Assembly: GCA_004020645.1 (NCBI GenBank)
Contig: SAQL01000006.1
Span: forward strand, 124,001-188,000
Reading direction: 5' to 3'
Length of the DNA stretch: 64,000 nucleotides
Source of the DNA: Mesorhizobium sp.
Lineage (GTDB): Bacteria; Pseudomonadota; Alphaproteobacteria; Rhizobiales; Rhizobiaceae
The notes under the pieces were generated by a model. The model was not told the DNA's origin and did no database searches. It saw only the letters and a program-made list of their open reading frames with translations. The position numbers and the translations under genes were made by a program. This document shows positions 1 through 9,294 of this stretch, piece by piece. Numbering within the stretch: position 1 is the stretch's first letter; every line of letters starts with the position of its first letter.

Positions 1-144
1 TTCCACGAATGGGTGACGGTGCGCACCGCATCGAACAAGCCGCCGGTTTCGGGAAGCCGAATGGGCATTCCTGACGGGCCGGGCCTCGGCATCGACGTTG
101 TTCCCGACCTGCTTGGCGCGCCCTTCTTCGAGGTCGGCAGCTGA
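1..144 (+). CDS. Mandelate racemase/muconate lactonizing enzyme family protein, C-terminal fragment
   Basis: The window opens inside a reading frame that runs 47 codons to a TGA at 142-144. The peptide ends in a proline/glycine-rich tail (IPDGPGLGIDVVPDLLG), which is typical of the extreme C-terminus of enolase-superfamily acid-sugar dehydratases and racemases. The metal and catalytic residues lie upstream of the window, so the reaction cannot be assigned. A sugar-acid dehydratase would fit the neighbouring kinase, oxidoreductase and sugar importer. Confidence is limited by the short fragment. Confidence 0.6.
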   Translation, partial: FHEWVTVRTASNKPPVSGSRMGIPDGPGLGIDVVPDLLGAPFFEVGS

Positions 145-489
145 TATACTGGCATGCGCCGAGCATGCCGGCTGGCGCTATCTGTTGCGCGGCTTCGTCG
201 TTAGCGATTGGCGCAGCGGCAGCTGAGCGGCCATGAAACAGTTTTCGCTGCACTCGCTCGCTTGCGAGAAGCGAGGTGACGGTCGTCGCCGCCTGCATCC
301 CTAGCCTTCTTCTCTGCTCCCTAGCTGACTGCGCTGCCAGGTCGCATGCCAAGGGCGCACAAATTGAAATCACAGAATATTGGGGGACGGCTGCCGAATT
401 GGCGGGTTGAAATATTTTTCATTTAGAAATAGGAATGTTCAAAATGATGACTTCGACGCTGCGGCGCGTCAGGAACTGGAGGAAGCGAC
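145..489. other. Intergenic region upstream of the oxidoreductase-kinase operon
   Basis: I found no convincing gene in these 345 bases. The right end becomes AT-rich just before the next gene and carries a small inverted repeat, TGAAA-TATT-TTTCA, at 408-421, about 70 bases before the start codon. This could be an operator or part of a promoter. A strong ribosome binding site (GGAGGAAG, about 477-484) precedes the ATG at 490. Confidence 0.4.
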
Positions 490-1812
490 ATGGCCCATCC
501 GCAATTTGCGGCGGAACTTTTGCAGCGCGCTGAGAAGCAGGGACCGATCACCATCGGGCTTGCCGGCGCCGGGCAGATGGGCACCGACATCGTCGTCCAG
601 GTCGCGCTGATGCCGGGCATGCGGATCGGCGCAATCTCCGAGGTCAGGCCGCAGGCGGCGATCGAAGCAGCGCTGCTCGCCGGCCACGACCGCTCGGATA
701 TTGTGCAAGCCGGTAATGCAGCGGCAATCGACCGCGCCATCGAGGCCGGCAAGATCGCGGTGACCGAAGATTTGCACGCGCTGGCGGCGGCAGGCCGCAT
801 CGACGTCATCATCGACGCGACAGGCAATCCCAACATCGGCACGCTGTTCGCACTCGAAGTGATGAAGAACGGTAAGCACATCGTCATGCTCAACGTCGAG
901 GCCGACATCACGATCGGCCGCTTCCTCAAGGAGGAGGCGCGCAAGGCCGGCGTCGTCTATACGGGTGCGGCCGGCGACGAGCCGGCCTGCACACTGGAGA
1001 TCATCGGCTTTGCCAGGAGCCTCGGCTTCAACATCATCGCCGCCGGCAAGGGCAAGAACAATCCGCTGAAGATCGACGCCATGCCGGCCGACTACGAGAA
1101 GGAGGCGGCCGAGCGCAACATGAATGCGCGCATGCTGGTCGAATTCGTCGACGGTTCGAAGACGGCGATCGAGATGGTGGCGATCGCCAATGCCACCGGC
1201 CTGGTGCCCGACGTGCCGGGCATGCACGGCCCGACCGCGACGCTGGAGGAGCTCGCCAGCGTGCTCTGCCCGCGCGAGGATGGCGGCGTGCTGCACCGCA
1301 AGGGCGTGGTCGATTATTCGATCGGCAAGGGCGTGGCGCCCGGCGTGTTCTGCATCATCGAGACCCGGCATCCGCGCGTGCTGGAGCGCATGATCGACCT
1401 CAAGGTCGGCAAGGGCCCCTATTTCACGATCTTCCGCCCCTATCACCTGACCAGCCTGGAAGTGCCGCTGTCGGCGGCGCGCGCCGTGGTCTACAAGCGC
1501 GCCGACATGGAGCCGCTCGACCATCCGGTCGCCGAGGCGGTGGCGGTTGCCAAGAGCGAGCTTGGTCTTGGCCAGTCACTGGGCATGATCGGCGAGAACG
1601 ACTATCGCGGCTTCGCCATGACCTGGGAAGACGCACGCGCCCGCGGCGCCCTGCCGCTCGGCCTCGCCGAGCGCGCCAAGGTGGTCAAGCCGATCAAGAC
1701 CGGCGACTTCCTCACCTATGAAAATTGTGTACCCGACGATTCGATGGTGATAACCCAGATCCGCCGTCGTCTCGACCAGTCGGACGGACGGTTCGTTACG
1801 AACGCCGCCTAA
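490..1812 (+). CDS. NAD(P)-dependent oxidoreductase, homoserine-dehydrogenase-like with SAF domain
   Basis: This 440-residue protein has a Rossmann nucleotide-binding motif (GLAGAGQMG, residues 23-31) and a homoserine-dehydrogenase-like fold. Its C-terminal third resembles a SAF domain, as in the COG4091 family. Members are often called predicted homoserine dehydrogenases but usually sit in sugar or polyol loci. It is followed after 19 bases by an FGGY kinase, so the pair probably acts on one carbohydrate. The start is set by a GGAGGAAG site a few bases upstream. The substrate is unknown. A role in amino-acid synthesis is unlikely given the neighbours. Confidence 0.75.
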   Translation: MAHPQFAAELLQRAEKQGPITIGLAGAGQMGTDIVVQVALMPGMRIGAISEVRPQAAIEAALLAGHDRSDIVQAGNAAAIDRAIEAGKIAVTEDLHALAAAGRIDVIIDATGNPNIGTLFALEVMKNGKHIVMLNVEADITIGRFLKEEARKAGVVYTGAAGDEPACTLEIIGFARSLGFNIIAAGKGKNNPLKIDAMPADYEKEAAERNMNARMLVEFVDGSKTAIEMVAIANATGLVPDVPGMHGPTATLEELASVLCPREDGGVLHRKGVVDYSIGKGVAPGVFCIIETRHPRVLERMIDLKVGKGPYFTIFRPYHLTSLEVPLSAARAVVYKRADMEPLDHPVAEAVAVAKSELGLGQSLGMIGENDYRGFAMTWEDARARGALPLGLAERAKVVKPIKTGDFLTYENCVPDDSMVITQIRRRLDQSDGRFVTNAA

Positions 1813-1831
1813 ATCGCTGGATTTCCACCTG

Positions 1832-3328
1832 ATGGACGATGTCGTAATCGGGATCGACGCCTCGACCACGGCCGTGAAAGCGATTGCCTTCACGCGCGAC
1901 GGCAAGGAGCTGTTCCAGGCGCGCGAAGCCTATCCGCTTTCAAATCCCAAGCCCGGCCATTTCGAGCAGGATGCCGAACATTGGTGGACCGCGCTGCTCG
2001 GCGCCTTGAAGCAGGTCACTGAGGCGGTTGGCGCTGTGCGGGTGGCGGCGATCTCCATCGCCCACCAGCGCGAGACCTTTACGCTGATTGATCATGCCGG
2101 CAAGCCGCTTATTCCGGCGATCCTGTGGCTGGACGAGCGCGCCCGTCCGCAAGTTACTAGGCTGTCGGCCGAACTTGGCCGCGAGGCGATCCGCGACTGG
2201 AGCGGCAAGCCGCCGGACCCGACGCCCGCGCTCTATGCGATCGCCTGGCTTGCCGAACACCAGCCGCAAGCGCTCGACGACGCAGCCGCACTCGTCGACG
2301 TGCACGGCTTCTTCGTCCACCGGCTGACCGGAAGTCTGGTCACCAGCGCGGCAAGTGCGGATCCGCTCGGGCTGCTCGACATCAAGAATTGCACTTGGCA
2401 CCCTGAGCTCGTCGGGGCCGCAGGACTGCGGCCGGACCAGTTGCCGCAACTGGTCGCGCCCGGCGCGATCTGCGGCAGGCTTAGTGAAAGCGTGGCCAGG
2501 CTGACCGGCCTGAAGCCCGGCACGCCTGTTGTCGCCGGCGCCGGCGACGGCCAGGCGATGGGACTCGGCATGGGCGTCTATGGCGAAGGCAAAAGCTATC
2601 TTTCGCTCGGTTCGGGCGTCGTCAGCGGCTGTTATTCCCATGGGATGGCGACGTCGGACGCGTTTCGAACGCTGGTCTCGCCCACCGGCTCGGGGTTCAT
2701 GCTGGAGACCGTGCTGCGCTCGGGCATGCAACTGGTCGACTGGATCGTTCGCAACACCGGCTCGCCATCGGCCGCAGCGCTGGAGAAGGCGGCGGTGGAT
2801 GTCGCCGCCGGCAGCGAGGGCCTGCTCGTCATGCCGTATTGGGCGGGCGTCATGAGCCCCTATTGGGACGGCGCGGCGCGCGGCGCCATTGTCGGCCTGT
2901 CGTTGGACCATGAGCCGAAGCACCTTTTTCGAGCGGTTCTGGAAGGCATCGCCTTCGAGCAGGCGATCGCCAGCGAGGCAATGGAAACTCAAGCCGGCGG
3001 CAAACCGGCGGCGATGATAGCTGCCGGCGGTGGCACCAACTGCGCCCTGCTGATGCGGATCATGGCAAGCGTGCTCGAGCGGCCGCTCTCCGTCTCGCCG
3101 GTCAACGAAGCCGCAGCCCTCGGCGCCGCCATGCTGGCGGCTTCGGCCGTCGGATGGTTCGCCTCGCCCGAAACGGCGGCCGAGGCGATGGCCGTGCCGC
3201 CGACCAGGCATGTCGACCCCGTCGGCGAGTTGGTCTCCGGTTACCGCGCGCGCAAGGCGATCTACCGCGACCTCTATCAGGCGACGCGCGACATCCATGC
3301 CCGCCTTGAGGCGCTAAGCAAGGTTTAG
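1832..3328 (+). CDS. FGGY-family carbohydrate kinase
   Basis: The 498-residue length and layout match the xylulokinase/gluconokinase group of FGGY kinases. The N-terminal phosphate-binding motif (IGIDASTTAVKAIAF) is at residues 5-19. The C-terminal ATP-binding lobe carries a glycine-rich stretch (AAGGGTNCALLMRIMASVL). A central GAGDGQAMGLGMG segment supports the family call. It should phosphorylate a sugar, polyol or sugar acid brought in by the adjacent ABC importer. It is co-directional with the oxidoreductase upstream. Its stop overlaps the convergent SorC regulator by 4 bases. Substrate specificity cannot be read from sequence. Confidence 0.85.
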   Translation: MDDVVIGIDASTTAVKAIAFTRDGKELFQAREAYPLSNPKPGHFEQDAEHWWTALLGALKQVTEAVGAVRVAAISIAHQRETFTLIDHAGKPLIPAILWLDERARPQVTRLSAELGREAIRDWSGKPPDPTPALYAIAWLAEHQPQALDDAAALVDVHGFFVHRLTGSLVTSAASADPLGLLDIKNCTWHPELVGAAGLRPDQLPQLVAPGAICGRLSESVARLTGLKPGTPVVAGAGDGQAMGLGMGVYGEGKSYLSLGSGVVSGCYSHGMATSDAFRTLVSPTGSGFMLETVLRSGMQLVDWIVRNTGSPSAAALEKAAVDVAAGSEGLLVMPYWAGVMSPYWDGAARGAIVGLSLDHEPKHLFRAVLEGIAFEQAIASEAMETQAGGKPAAMIAAGGGTNCALLMRIMASVLERPLSVSPVNEAAALGAAMLAASAVGWFASPETAAEAMAVPPTRHVDPVGELVSGYRARKAIYRDLYQATRDIHARLEALSKV

Positions 3329-4287
3329 CGGTTGAGCAGGCCCTTGGCGGCATCCTCGTCGGTGATCAGAACCGATACTTTGGTGTTGGCGAGCGCCGCC
3401 CGCATGATCGCGATTTTTTCCTGCCCTCCCGAAACCAGGATGATGGCCGGGATGTCCGACAGGTCCTGCAGCGGATAAGCGCAGACCCGGCGGTTGACCT
3501 CATGGTCGACGAGCCGGCCCTCGGCGTCGATGAAATGGCATAAAATATCGCCAACTGCGCCAGCCGTCTGCAGCTCCTCGAGTTCGCTGGGCTTGATGAA
3601 GCCGTAATTGGCGATCGGACTGTCATTGGAAAACGATCCGACGCTGAGCACGGCGATGTTTGCCCGGCGCGCGCGGAAGACGACGTCCTGAACGCTGCGC
3701 TGGCTCATGAAGGCTTCGCGCTGCTCCGGCCTGTCGGCATAGACCGGTACCGGCAGCAGGAAGCACTCGGCGCCGATCTTTTCGGCGAATTCCCAGGCGC
3801 TCTCGGTCGGGTTGAGCGGCTGGGCATGGGTGAGGCCGCCCAGCATGGAGACCACCGTGGTCCTGGCGATGGGCCGCCGCGGCAATTCATTGATGGCGAA
3901 TTTCAGCGTCCGCCCCCAGCCCAGTGCGATGACATCGCCGGCATTCACATTGTCGGCCAGATAGGCGCCCGCTGCATGGCCGATCATCAGCGGCGCATTG
4001 CTTCGGTCAGCGGCCGACGGCACCACAATGGCCTGGCTGAGCCCGAAACGCTGCTTCAAGGCCTCTTCCAGCACCAAGCATTCGACGACGCTGTCGCGGA
4101 TGCGGAATTGGACGACGCCCTCCTCGCGCGCGGCGGAGAGGATGCGATGCACCTTGATGCGGCCGATGCCGAGGATCTCCGAAATCCTCTCCTGCGTCAG
4201 CCCCTCGACATAATAGTGCCATGCGGCACGGGCCTTCAGCTCGGCATCCGGGAAGCCCGAGGCCTTGTCATTCTCTATCATCGCCAT
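3325..4287 (-). CDS. SorC/DeoR-type sugar-binding transcriptional regulator
   Basis: This 320-residue protein has an N-terminal helix-turn-helix (about residues 15-55, with LTQERISEILGIGRIKVHR). The large C-terminal effector domain is of the SorC family, which binds phosphorylated sugars. It is transcribed away from the importer genes that start at 4721 and converges on the kinase gene. It most likely controls both flanking operons in response to a phosphorylated product of the kinase. Regulators of this family typically recognise TGAACA/TGTTCA half-sites, and such sites are present at 4619-4652. Two in-frame ATGs (4287 and 4281) are possible, and GGGAGGG upstream favours the first. Confidence 0.88.
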   Translation of the reverse strand: MAMIENDKASGFPDAELKARAAWHYYVEGLTQERISEILGIGRIKVHRILSAAREEGVVQFRIRDSVVECLVLEEALKQRFGLSQAIVVPSAADRSNAPLMIGHAAGAYLADNVNAGDVIALGWGRTLKFAINELPRRPIARTTVVSMLGGLTHAQPLNPTESAWEFAEKIGAECFLLPVPVYADRPEQREAFMSQRSVQDVVFRARRANIAVLSVGSFSNDSPIANYGFIKPSELEELQTAGAVGDILCHFIDAEGRLVDHEVNRRVCAYPLQDLSDIPAIILVSGGQEKIAIMRAALANTKVSVLITDEDAAKGLLNR

Positions 4288-4590
4288 CTTTTTGCCCTCC
4301 CGCGGTCGTCCGAATCCTTAAATGCCATTCAAATGGCGTATCCGATCAAGCGCCACGAAATCGATCTGCATGCCCAGGATTCAAGGTTTAAGACATCGAC
4401 AGGATATCGTCTTTAACGCGAGATGAAAGCCAAAATGGTCAACATTTACTTTGTCTTGGCCGTTCCGGCCTGCTCAAGCAGCCGAAACGAAGTCGCAGGA
4501 TGAGAGCGGACCTGAAATGCGGCATTTCATGCCCTTTCGTAAGGCAAACCGGCTGGCGGCGCAAACCGGCGTGGAATGATGCGGCGGGCC

Positions 4591-4652
4591 TTGACAATTT
4601 TCCGACGAACAGTTTAGCTGAACAAAATTGCATATTAAAGATAAATTGTTCA
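4591..4652 (+). promoter_or_regulatory. Putative promoter and SorC-type operator before the sugar importer operon
   Basis: In the 433-base divergent spacer (4288-4720), a consensus -35 hexamer TTGACA lies at 4591-4596 and a weak -10-like TTTAGC at about 4613. Immediately downstream is an inverted repeat, TGAACAA (4619-4625) and TTGTTCA (4646-4652), separated by 20 bases. The half-sites resemble known SorC/DeoR operators. A repressor bound here would sit at the transcription start of the permease gene. The rest of the spacer shows nothing I can name. Confidence 0.5.
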
Positions 4653-4720
4653 CAGGGAGGTGCCTGGTGAGCAAGAGTGAGCCGACGACGCATCGCCGGA
4701 TCGCTGGTGGAGGAGACAAG

Positions 4721-5731
4721 ATGGCTCTGAGCAACGGTGCAAGCGAGTTGAAGGCCGGCCCAAGTGCGCAGGCCGCGGCGGGCGCGAAGCTTTCGGCCCT
4801 GTTCGCCGGAACCCTGGGACCGCTGATCGGGCTGGTACTGCTGTGCCTTGCGCTGTCGCTGACCACCGACACGTTCCTAACCATCCGCAACATCCTCAAC
4901 GTGCTCGACCAGGTCACCGTGCTTGGCATCATGGCGATTGGCATGACGTTGGTCATCCTGATCGGCGGCATCGATCTTTCCGTCGGCTCTGTGCTGGCGC
5001 TGGCCGCCATGGTGATGGGGTTCGTTGCCCATCCTGACCATCTCGATCTCGGCATGCCCGCCGGCATCGTCACGGCGCTTGTCGTTGCTGGACTTTGCGG
5101 ACTGGTTTCAGGCCTGCTCGTGACCGTCACCAAACTGCCGCCCTTCATCGCAACGCTGGCCATGATGTCGGTGGCGCGCGGTCTCGCCAACATGATCACC
5201 GACGGCTCGCAGATCATCGGCTTTCCCGACTGGTTCACCAGCCTGTCGATTATCCGCCATTTCGGCTTCCTGTCGGTCACCGTCGGCTTGATGATCGTGC
5301 TGGCCATCATCTTCGCAGTCTTCCTGAACTATCGCGCGACCGGCCGCAGCCTCTATGCGATCGGCGGCAGCGCCGAGGTCGCGCGGCTGTCCGGCATACC
5401 GGTCAAGTCCCTGACCAACTGGGTCTATGCGATCTGCGGCGTGCTGGCCGGGCTCGCCGGCATCGTGCTTGCGGCACGGCTCGATTCCGTCCAGCCGAGC
5501 TCCGGCTTCGGCTACGAGTTGGACACGATCGCCGCGGTGGTGATCGGCGGCGCCAGCCTGTCGGGCGGCGTCGGCTCGATCGGCGGCACCGCCATCGGCG
5601 TGCTGATCATCGGCGTGCTGCGCAACGGGCTGAACCTGCTCGGCGTGTCGCCCTTCATCCAGCAGGTGGTGATCGGCGTCGTGATCGCGCTGGCGGTGGC
5701 CACGGATACATGGCGGCGCAGAGCACAATGA
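4721..5731 (+). CDS. Sugar ABC transporter permease (RbsC-like)
   Basis: This hydrophobic protein of 336 residues has about eight to ten membrane segments. It carries the GGIDLSVGSVLALAAMV stretch that marks ribose/xylose-type (CUT2) permeases and a C-terminal GGASLSGGVGSIGGT loop. It forms the transmembrane channel for the binding protein and ATPase encoded next. Two starts have good ribosome sites: GTG at 4667 (AGGGAGG 7 bases upstream) and ATG at 4721 (GGAGGAG 5 bases upstream). I prefer the ATG because the extra 18 residues are polar and not family-like. Confidence 0.88.
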   Translation: MALSNGASELKAGPSAQAAAGAKLSALFAGTLGPLIGLVLLCLALSLTTDTFLTIRNILNVLDQVTVLGIMAIGMTLVILIGGIDLSVGSVLALAAMVMGFVAHPDHLDLGMPAGIVTALVVAGLCGLVSGLLVTVTKLPPFIATLAMMSVARGLANMITDGSQIIGFPDWFTSLSIIRHFGFLSVTVGLMIVLAIIFAVFLNYRATGRSLYAIGGSAEVARLSGIPVKSLTNWVYAICGVLAGLAGIVLAARLDSVQPSSGFGYELDTIAAVVIGGASLSGGVGSIGGTAIGVLIIGVLRNGLNLLGVSPFIQQVVIGVVIALAVATDTWRRRAQ

Positions 5732-5782
5732 AGACTGGGCGCAATGAGAGACTGGGCGCAATGAAGAGCGGGGCGCAATGAG
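5724..5782 (+). repeat. Imperfect 17-bp tandem repeat at the end of the permease gene
   Basis: Three near-identical units of 16-17 bases (consensus CGCAATGAAGACTGGG) plus a partial fourth run from 5724 to 5782. The first unit spans the permease stop codon. Each unit contains ATGA, and no long frame follows. The repeat lies in the 165-base gap before the binding-protein gene. Slippage duplication is the simplest explanation. Confidence 0.7.
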
Positions 5783-5896
5783 ATTCACCCGGATGTCCGG
5801 GCGAAAACGGATCGGTGATCCGAAACTGGGAGTTGTTCGGCCAAGGGGCGCGGTGATGCGCCGGCGGGACAGATTGAACATCAACGGAGGAAACAC

Positions 5897-6835
5897 ATGC
5901 TGACCAAACGCTCATTGCTGCTTGCTGCCGCGGCCGTCATTCCGCTGCTCGGACTGTCCGAGATGGCGTCGGCCAAGGAGGCCAAGAAACTTGGCCTTGC
6001 CGTCGCCAACCTGCAGGCCGACTTCTTCAACCAGATCAAGCAGTCCGTCGAAGCCTACGGCAAGGAAAAGGGCATCGAAATTGTCACCGTCGACGCCAAG
6101 GGCGATTCGGCGACCCAGGTCAGCCAGGTGCAGGATCTGATCACGCAGAACATCGATGCGCTGATCTACATCCCGGCCGGCGCCACCGCCGCCACCGTGC
6201 CGACCAAGACGGCCAAGGCGGCCGGCATCCCGGTCATCAATGTCGACCGCAACGCTGAAGGCGCACCCGGCGACACCTTCATCGCCACCAACAGCGTGGC
6301 GTCGGCCAAGGCGGTGTGCGACTACATCGCCAAGCAGGCCGGCGGCAAGGGCGAGTTGATCATCATCCACGGCCAGAAAGGCACGACGCCCGAGGTCGAC
6401 CGGTCAAAGGGCTGTGGCGAAGCGCTGAGCGCCTATCCCGACATCAAGGTGGTCGGCGAGCTATGGAGCGAAGGCTGGCATCAGGACGAAGGTTTCAAGC
6501 TGACGCAGGATCTGCTGCAGTCCCATCCCGACGTATCGATCGTCATTGGCCAGGCCGACGCGCTGGCGCTCGGTGCCGCGCAGGCGGTCAAGGTCGCCAA
6601 TCCCGGCCACAAGGTCTGGGTTGCCGGCTTCGACGGCGACGTGGCGGCGCTCAAGGCTCTGAAGGGCGGCGTTTTCGACGTAACCGCGACGCAGCAGACA
6701 CAAGGCATGGGCCGGCTTTCCGTCGATGCGGCGATCAAGCTGGTGGCCGGCGAAACCGTTCCCGCAGAACAGCTGCAGGACGCGACGCTGACCACCAAGG
6801 ACAATGTCGATCAGTTCATCGCCAAGCATCCCTGA
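5897..6835 (+). CDS. Sugar ABC transporter periplasmic substrate-binding protein
   Basis: This 312-residue protein starts with a Sec signal peptide (residues 1 to about 26, ending in MASA). A ribose-type periplasmic binding domain (Peripla_BP_4) follows. Segments such as KKLGLAVANLQADFFNQIKQ and the hinge NVDRNAEGAPGD are family-like. GGAGGAAA just before the ATG supports the start. It captures the ligand for the importer encoded on either side. The gene order permease, binding protein, ATPase is unusual against the common binding protein-ATPase-permease order, but complete. Confidence 0.9.
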   Translation: MLTKRSLLLAAAAVIPLLGLSEMASAKEAKKLGLAVANLQADFFNQIKQSVEAYGKEKGIEIVTVDAKGDSATQVSQVQDLITQNIDALIYIPAGATAATVPTKTAKAAGIPVINVDRNAEGAPGDTFIATNSVASAKAVCDYIAKQAGGKGELIIIHGQKGTTPEVDRSKGCGEALSAYPDIKVVGELWSEGWHQDEGFKLTQDLLQSHPDVSIVIGQADALALGAAQAVKVANPGHKVWVAGFDGDVAALKALKGGVFDVTATQQTQGMGRLSVDAAIKLVAGETVPAEQLQDATLTTKDNVDQFIAKHP

Positions 6836-6856
6836 TCCCAAAGAGTCCGGCAGTTG

Positions 6857-8377
6857 ATGAGCGGAACGATGTCCTTGGATCCCAGCCATACGCAGACCCC
6901 GCATCTGGGGCTCTTCGTCAGCGGCCTCTGTAAAAGCTACGGACCGGTCCAGGTGCTGGCCGATGCGAGCTTCGAGGTGCGGCCGGGAGCGGTTGTGGCG
7001 CTGCTTGGAGAAAATGGCGCGGGCAAGTCCACCGTTTCGAACATCATCGCCGGGTCGACTAAACCCGATGCCGGCAGCATCACATGGCGGGGGAAACCCT
7101 ATTCCCCCGCCTCTCCCGCCGACGCGATCGACGCCGGTGTCGGCATGATCCACCAGGAACTGAAGCTGCTGCCGGATCTGTCGGTCGCCGAGAACGTCTA
7201 CGTCGGACGCCTGCCGATGCGCGGCGGCCGCATCGACCGTGCAGCCATGAATGCGCGGGCATCGGCCCAACTGAAGCGGCTCGGCCTCGACGTTTCGCCG
7301 GAGCGCAAGGTGCGCACGCTGCGCATCGCCGCCCAGCAGCAGGTCGAGATCGCCAAGGCTTTGACGCTCAATGCCGAGCTTCTGATCTTCGACGAACCGA
7401 CAGCAGCACTTGGCAGCGAAGAAACGGAACTGTTGTTCCAGCAGATCCGCAAGCTCAAGGCGGAAGGCATGTCCTTCATCTATATCAGCCACCGGCTGGA
7501 CGAGATCGCTGAGATCGCCGACCGAGTGGTGGTGATGCGCGATGGGCGCATCGTCGCCCGCCACGAGCGCGCCGACATTCCGGTGCGCGCGATAGTCGAG
7601 CAGATGGTTGGCCGCAGCGTCGAGCGGATGTTCCCGCCGCTCTCGGAGCCGGGCAGCGAGACGTTGCTCGAGGTCGAGAACCTGTCCTCGCCGGAACGTA
7701 GCTTTCAAAATGTCAGCTTCTCGGTGCGGACCGGCGAAATCCTTGGCATCGCCGGCCTGATCGGCGCCGGCCGCACCGAGCTGGTGCGGGCGATCGCCGG
7801 CGCCGATCCGATTTCCTCGGGGTCGGTGCGTGTCGCCGGCAAACCGGTGCACCTCAATGGCCCGGCGGCTGCGATCAAGGCCGGCGTCGTGCTGGTTCCG
7901 GAAGACCGCAAGGCGCAAGGCGTGGTGCTCGACCAGACCATCGGCGAGAATCTGGCGATCGGCAATTTCGACCATGTCGCGCCGAATGGCTGGGTATTTC
8001 CCAAGGCGGTACAGAGATTCGCCGAGGCCGGCATTGGCCGGCTCGGCGTCAAGGGCCGGCCTAACCAGGCGATCAGCAAGCTTTCCGGCGGCAATCAGCA
8101 GAAGGTGATTATCGCCAAATGGATTTCACGGCCGCCCAAGGTGTTTATCCTGGACGAGCCGACACGCGGCATCGATGTCGGCGCCCGCGCCGCAATCTAC
8201 GATGTCATCGCCGACCTCGCCCGCTCCGGAATGGCGGTGGTGGTGGTGAGCTCCGACCTCGAGGAAGTGCTCGGTCTGTCACATCGCGTGCTGGTGCTGA
8301 GCCGTGGCCGCCAGCGCGGCATTCTCGACCGCAGCGAAGCGAGCAACGTCGCCGTCATGGAGCTTGCCACAAGCTAG
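6857..8377 (+). CDS. Sugar ABC transporter ATP-binding protein (RbsA-like, two nucleotide-binding domains)
   Basis: The protein of 506 residues has two ABC domains. The first has a normal Walker A (GENGAGKST) but a divergent signature (RIAAQQQVEIAKAL). The second has a degenerate Walker A (GLIGAGRTE) but a good signature (LSGGNQQKVIIAKW). This split pattern is characteristic of RbsA/XylG/MglA ATPases. It drives the importer with the permease and binding protein just upstream, 21 bases away. A TTG directly before the ATG at 6857 is an alternative start that adds one residue. Confidence 0.92.
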   Translation: MSGTMSLDPSHTQTPHLGLFVSGLCKSYGPVQVLADASFEVRPGAVVALLGENGAGKSTVSNIIAGSTKPDAGSITWRGKPYSPASPADAIDAGVGMIHQELKLLPDLSVAENVYVGRLPMRGGRIDRAAMNARASAQLKRLGLDVSPERKVRTLRIAAQQQVEIAKALTLNAELLIFDEPTAALGSEETELLFQQIRKLKAEGMSFIYISHRLDEIAEIADRVVVMRDGRIVARHERADIPVRAIVEQMVGRSVERMFPPLSEPGSETLLEVENLSSPERSFQNVSFSVRTGEILGIAGLIGAGRTELVRAIAGADPISSGSVRVAGKPVHLNGPAAAIKAGVVLVPEDRKAQGVVLDQTIGENLAIGNFDHVAPNGWVFPKAVQRFAEAGIGRLGVKGRPNQAISKLSGGNQQKVIIAKWISRPPKVFILDEPTRGIDVGARAAIYDVIADLARSGMAVVVVSSDLEEVLGLSHRVLVLSRGRQRGILDRSEASNVAVMELATS

Positions 8378-8447
8378 GACGTGACCAGCGATTGGGGAAT
8401 CGGAATAAAGCGCAGCAGGTGATAGCCTCCCAAGCACCGGACCGCGC

Positions 8448-8473
8448 GGGGCGCCAGCCAGGACTGGCGCCCC
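8448..8473 (+). terminator. Strong hairpin after the sugar importer operon
   Basis: A perfect 10-bp stem (GGGGCGCCAG / CTGGCGCCCC) with a 6-base loop is followed by TTCCTTTCCT. It lies 70 bases after the ATPase stop and 45 bases before the next gene. The T-tract is interrupted, so termination may be partial and allow read-through into the dehydrogenase genes. Confidence 0.6.
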
Positions 8474-8517
8474 TTCCTTTCCTAGGCAGCACCGGCGGCT
8501 CAACAGGAAACATTTCG

Positions 8518-9282
8518 ATGAAACTATTCGATCTTCATGGGGACGTTGCCCTCGTCACCGGTGCCGGCAGCGGCATCGGCCAAGCACTCGCCATCGGCCT
8601 GGCCGAGGCCGGCGCCGACATCGCCTGTTTCGGCCATGCCTCGAAAGGCGGGCTGGACGAAACCGCGCACAGGATCTCGGCTCTTGGCCGCAAGGCACTT
8701 GTGCTGACCGGCACGGTGACTTCAGAGGCCGATCTCGCGGCGGCGATCGAACGCACGGAGAAGGAACTCGGCGCGCTGACCATCGCCGTCAACAATGCCG
8801 GCGTTGCCGCGGCCGAGCCGGCCGAGACATTGTCGCTGGAGAAATGGCAGAAGCTTTACGACGTCAATGTCAACGGCGTGTTCCTGTCCTGCCAGGCCGA
8901 AGCGCGCGCAATGCTGACGCGGCGCAAGGGCTCGATCATCAACATCGCCTCGATGTCGGGCTCGATCGTCAATCGCGGCCTGACCCAGGCGCATTACAAT
9001 TCGTCGAAGGCCGCCGTCATCCATATGTCGAAGAGTCTCGCCATGGAATGGGCCGATCGCGGCCTGCGCGTCAACGTCGTCAGTCCCGGCTACACGCTGA
9101 CGCCGATGAACAGGCGGCCGGAGGTCGCCGACCAGGTCAGGATCTTCGAGCGCGACACGCCGATGGGGCGCATGGCGGCGCCGGAAGAGATGGTCGGCCC
9201 GACCGTGTTCCTGGCCAGCCGCGCTTCGAGTTTCGTTACCGGCATCGACCTGATCGTCGATGGCGGCTTTGTCTGCTGGTAG
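8518..9282 (+). CDS. Short-chain dehydrogenase/reductase (SDR), first of a pair
   Basis: This 254-residue classical SDR has the cofactor motif TGAGSGIG (about residues 15-22). The NNAG motif follows, then the catalytic serine (IASMSGS) and YNSSK tyrosine-lysine pair. AGGAAA lies upstream of the ATG. It probably oxidises or reduces a hydroxyl or keto group in the sugar/polyol pathway of this locus. It resembles polyol and gluconate-5-dehydrogenase-type SDRs, but SDR specificity cannot be deduced by eye. The next SDR follows after 12 bases. Confidence 0.85.
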   Translation: MKLFDLHGDVALVTGAGSGIGQALAIGLAEAGADIACFGHASKGGLDETAHRISALGRKALVLTGTVTSEADLAAAIERTEKELGALTIAVNNAGVAAAEPAETLSLEKWQKLYDVNVNGVFLSCQAEARAMLTRRKGSIINIASMSGSIVNRGLTQAHYNSSKAAVIHMSKSLAMEWADRGLRVNVVSPGYTLTPMNRRPEVADQVRIFERDTPMGRMAAPEEMVGPTVFLASRASSFVTGIDLIVDGGFVCW

Positions 9283-9294
9283 GAGAACAGGAAA

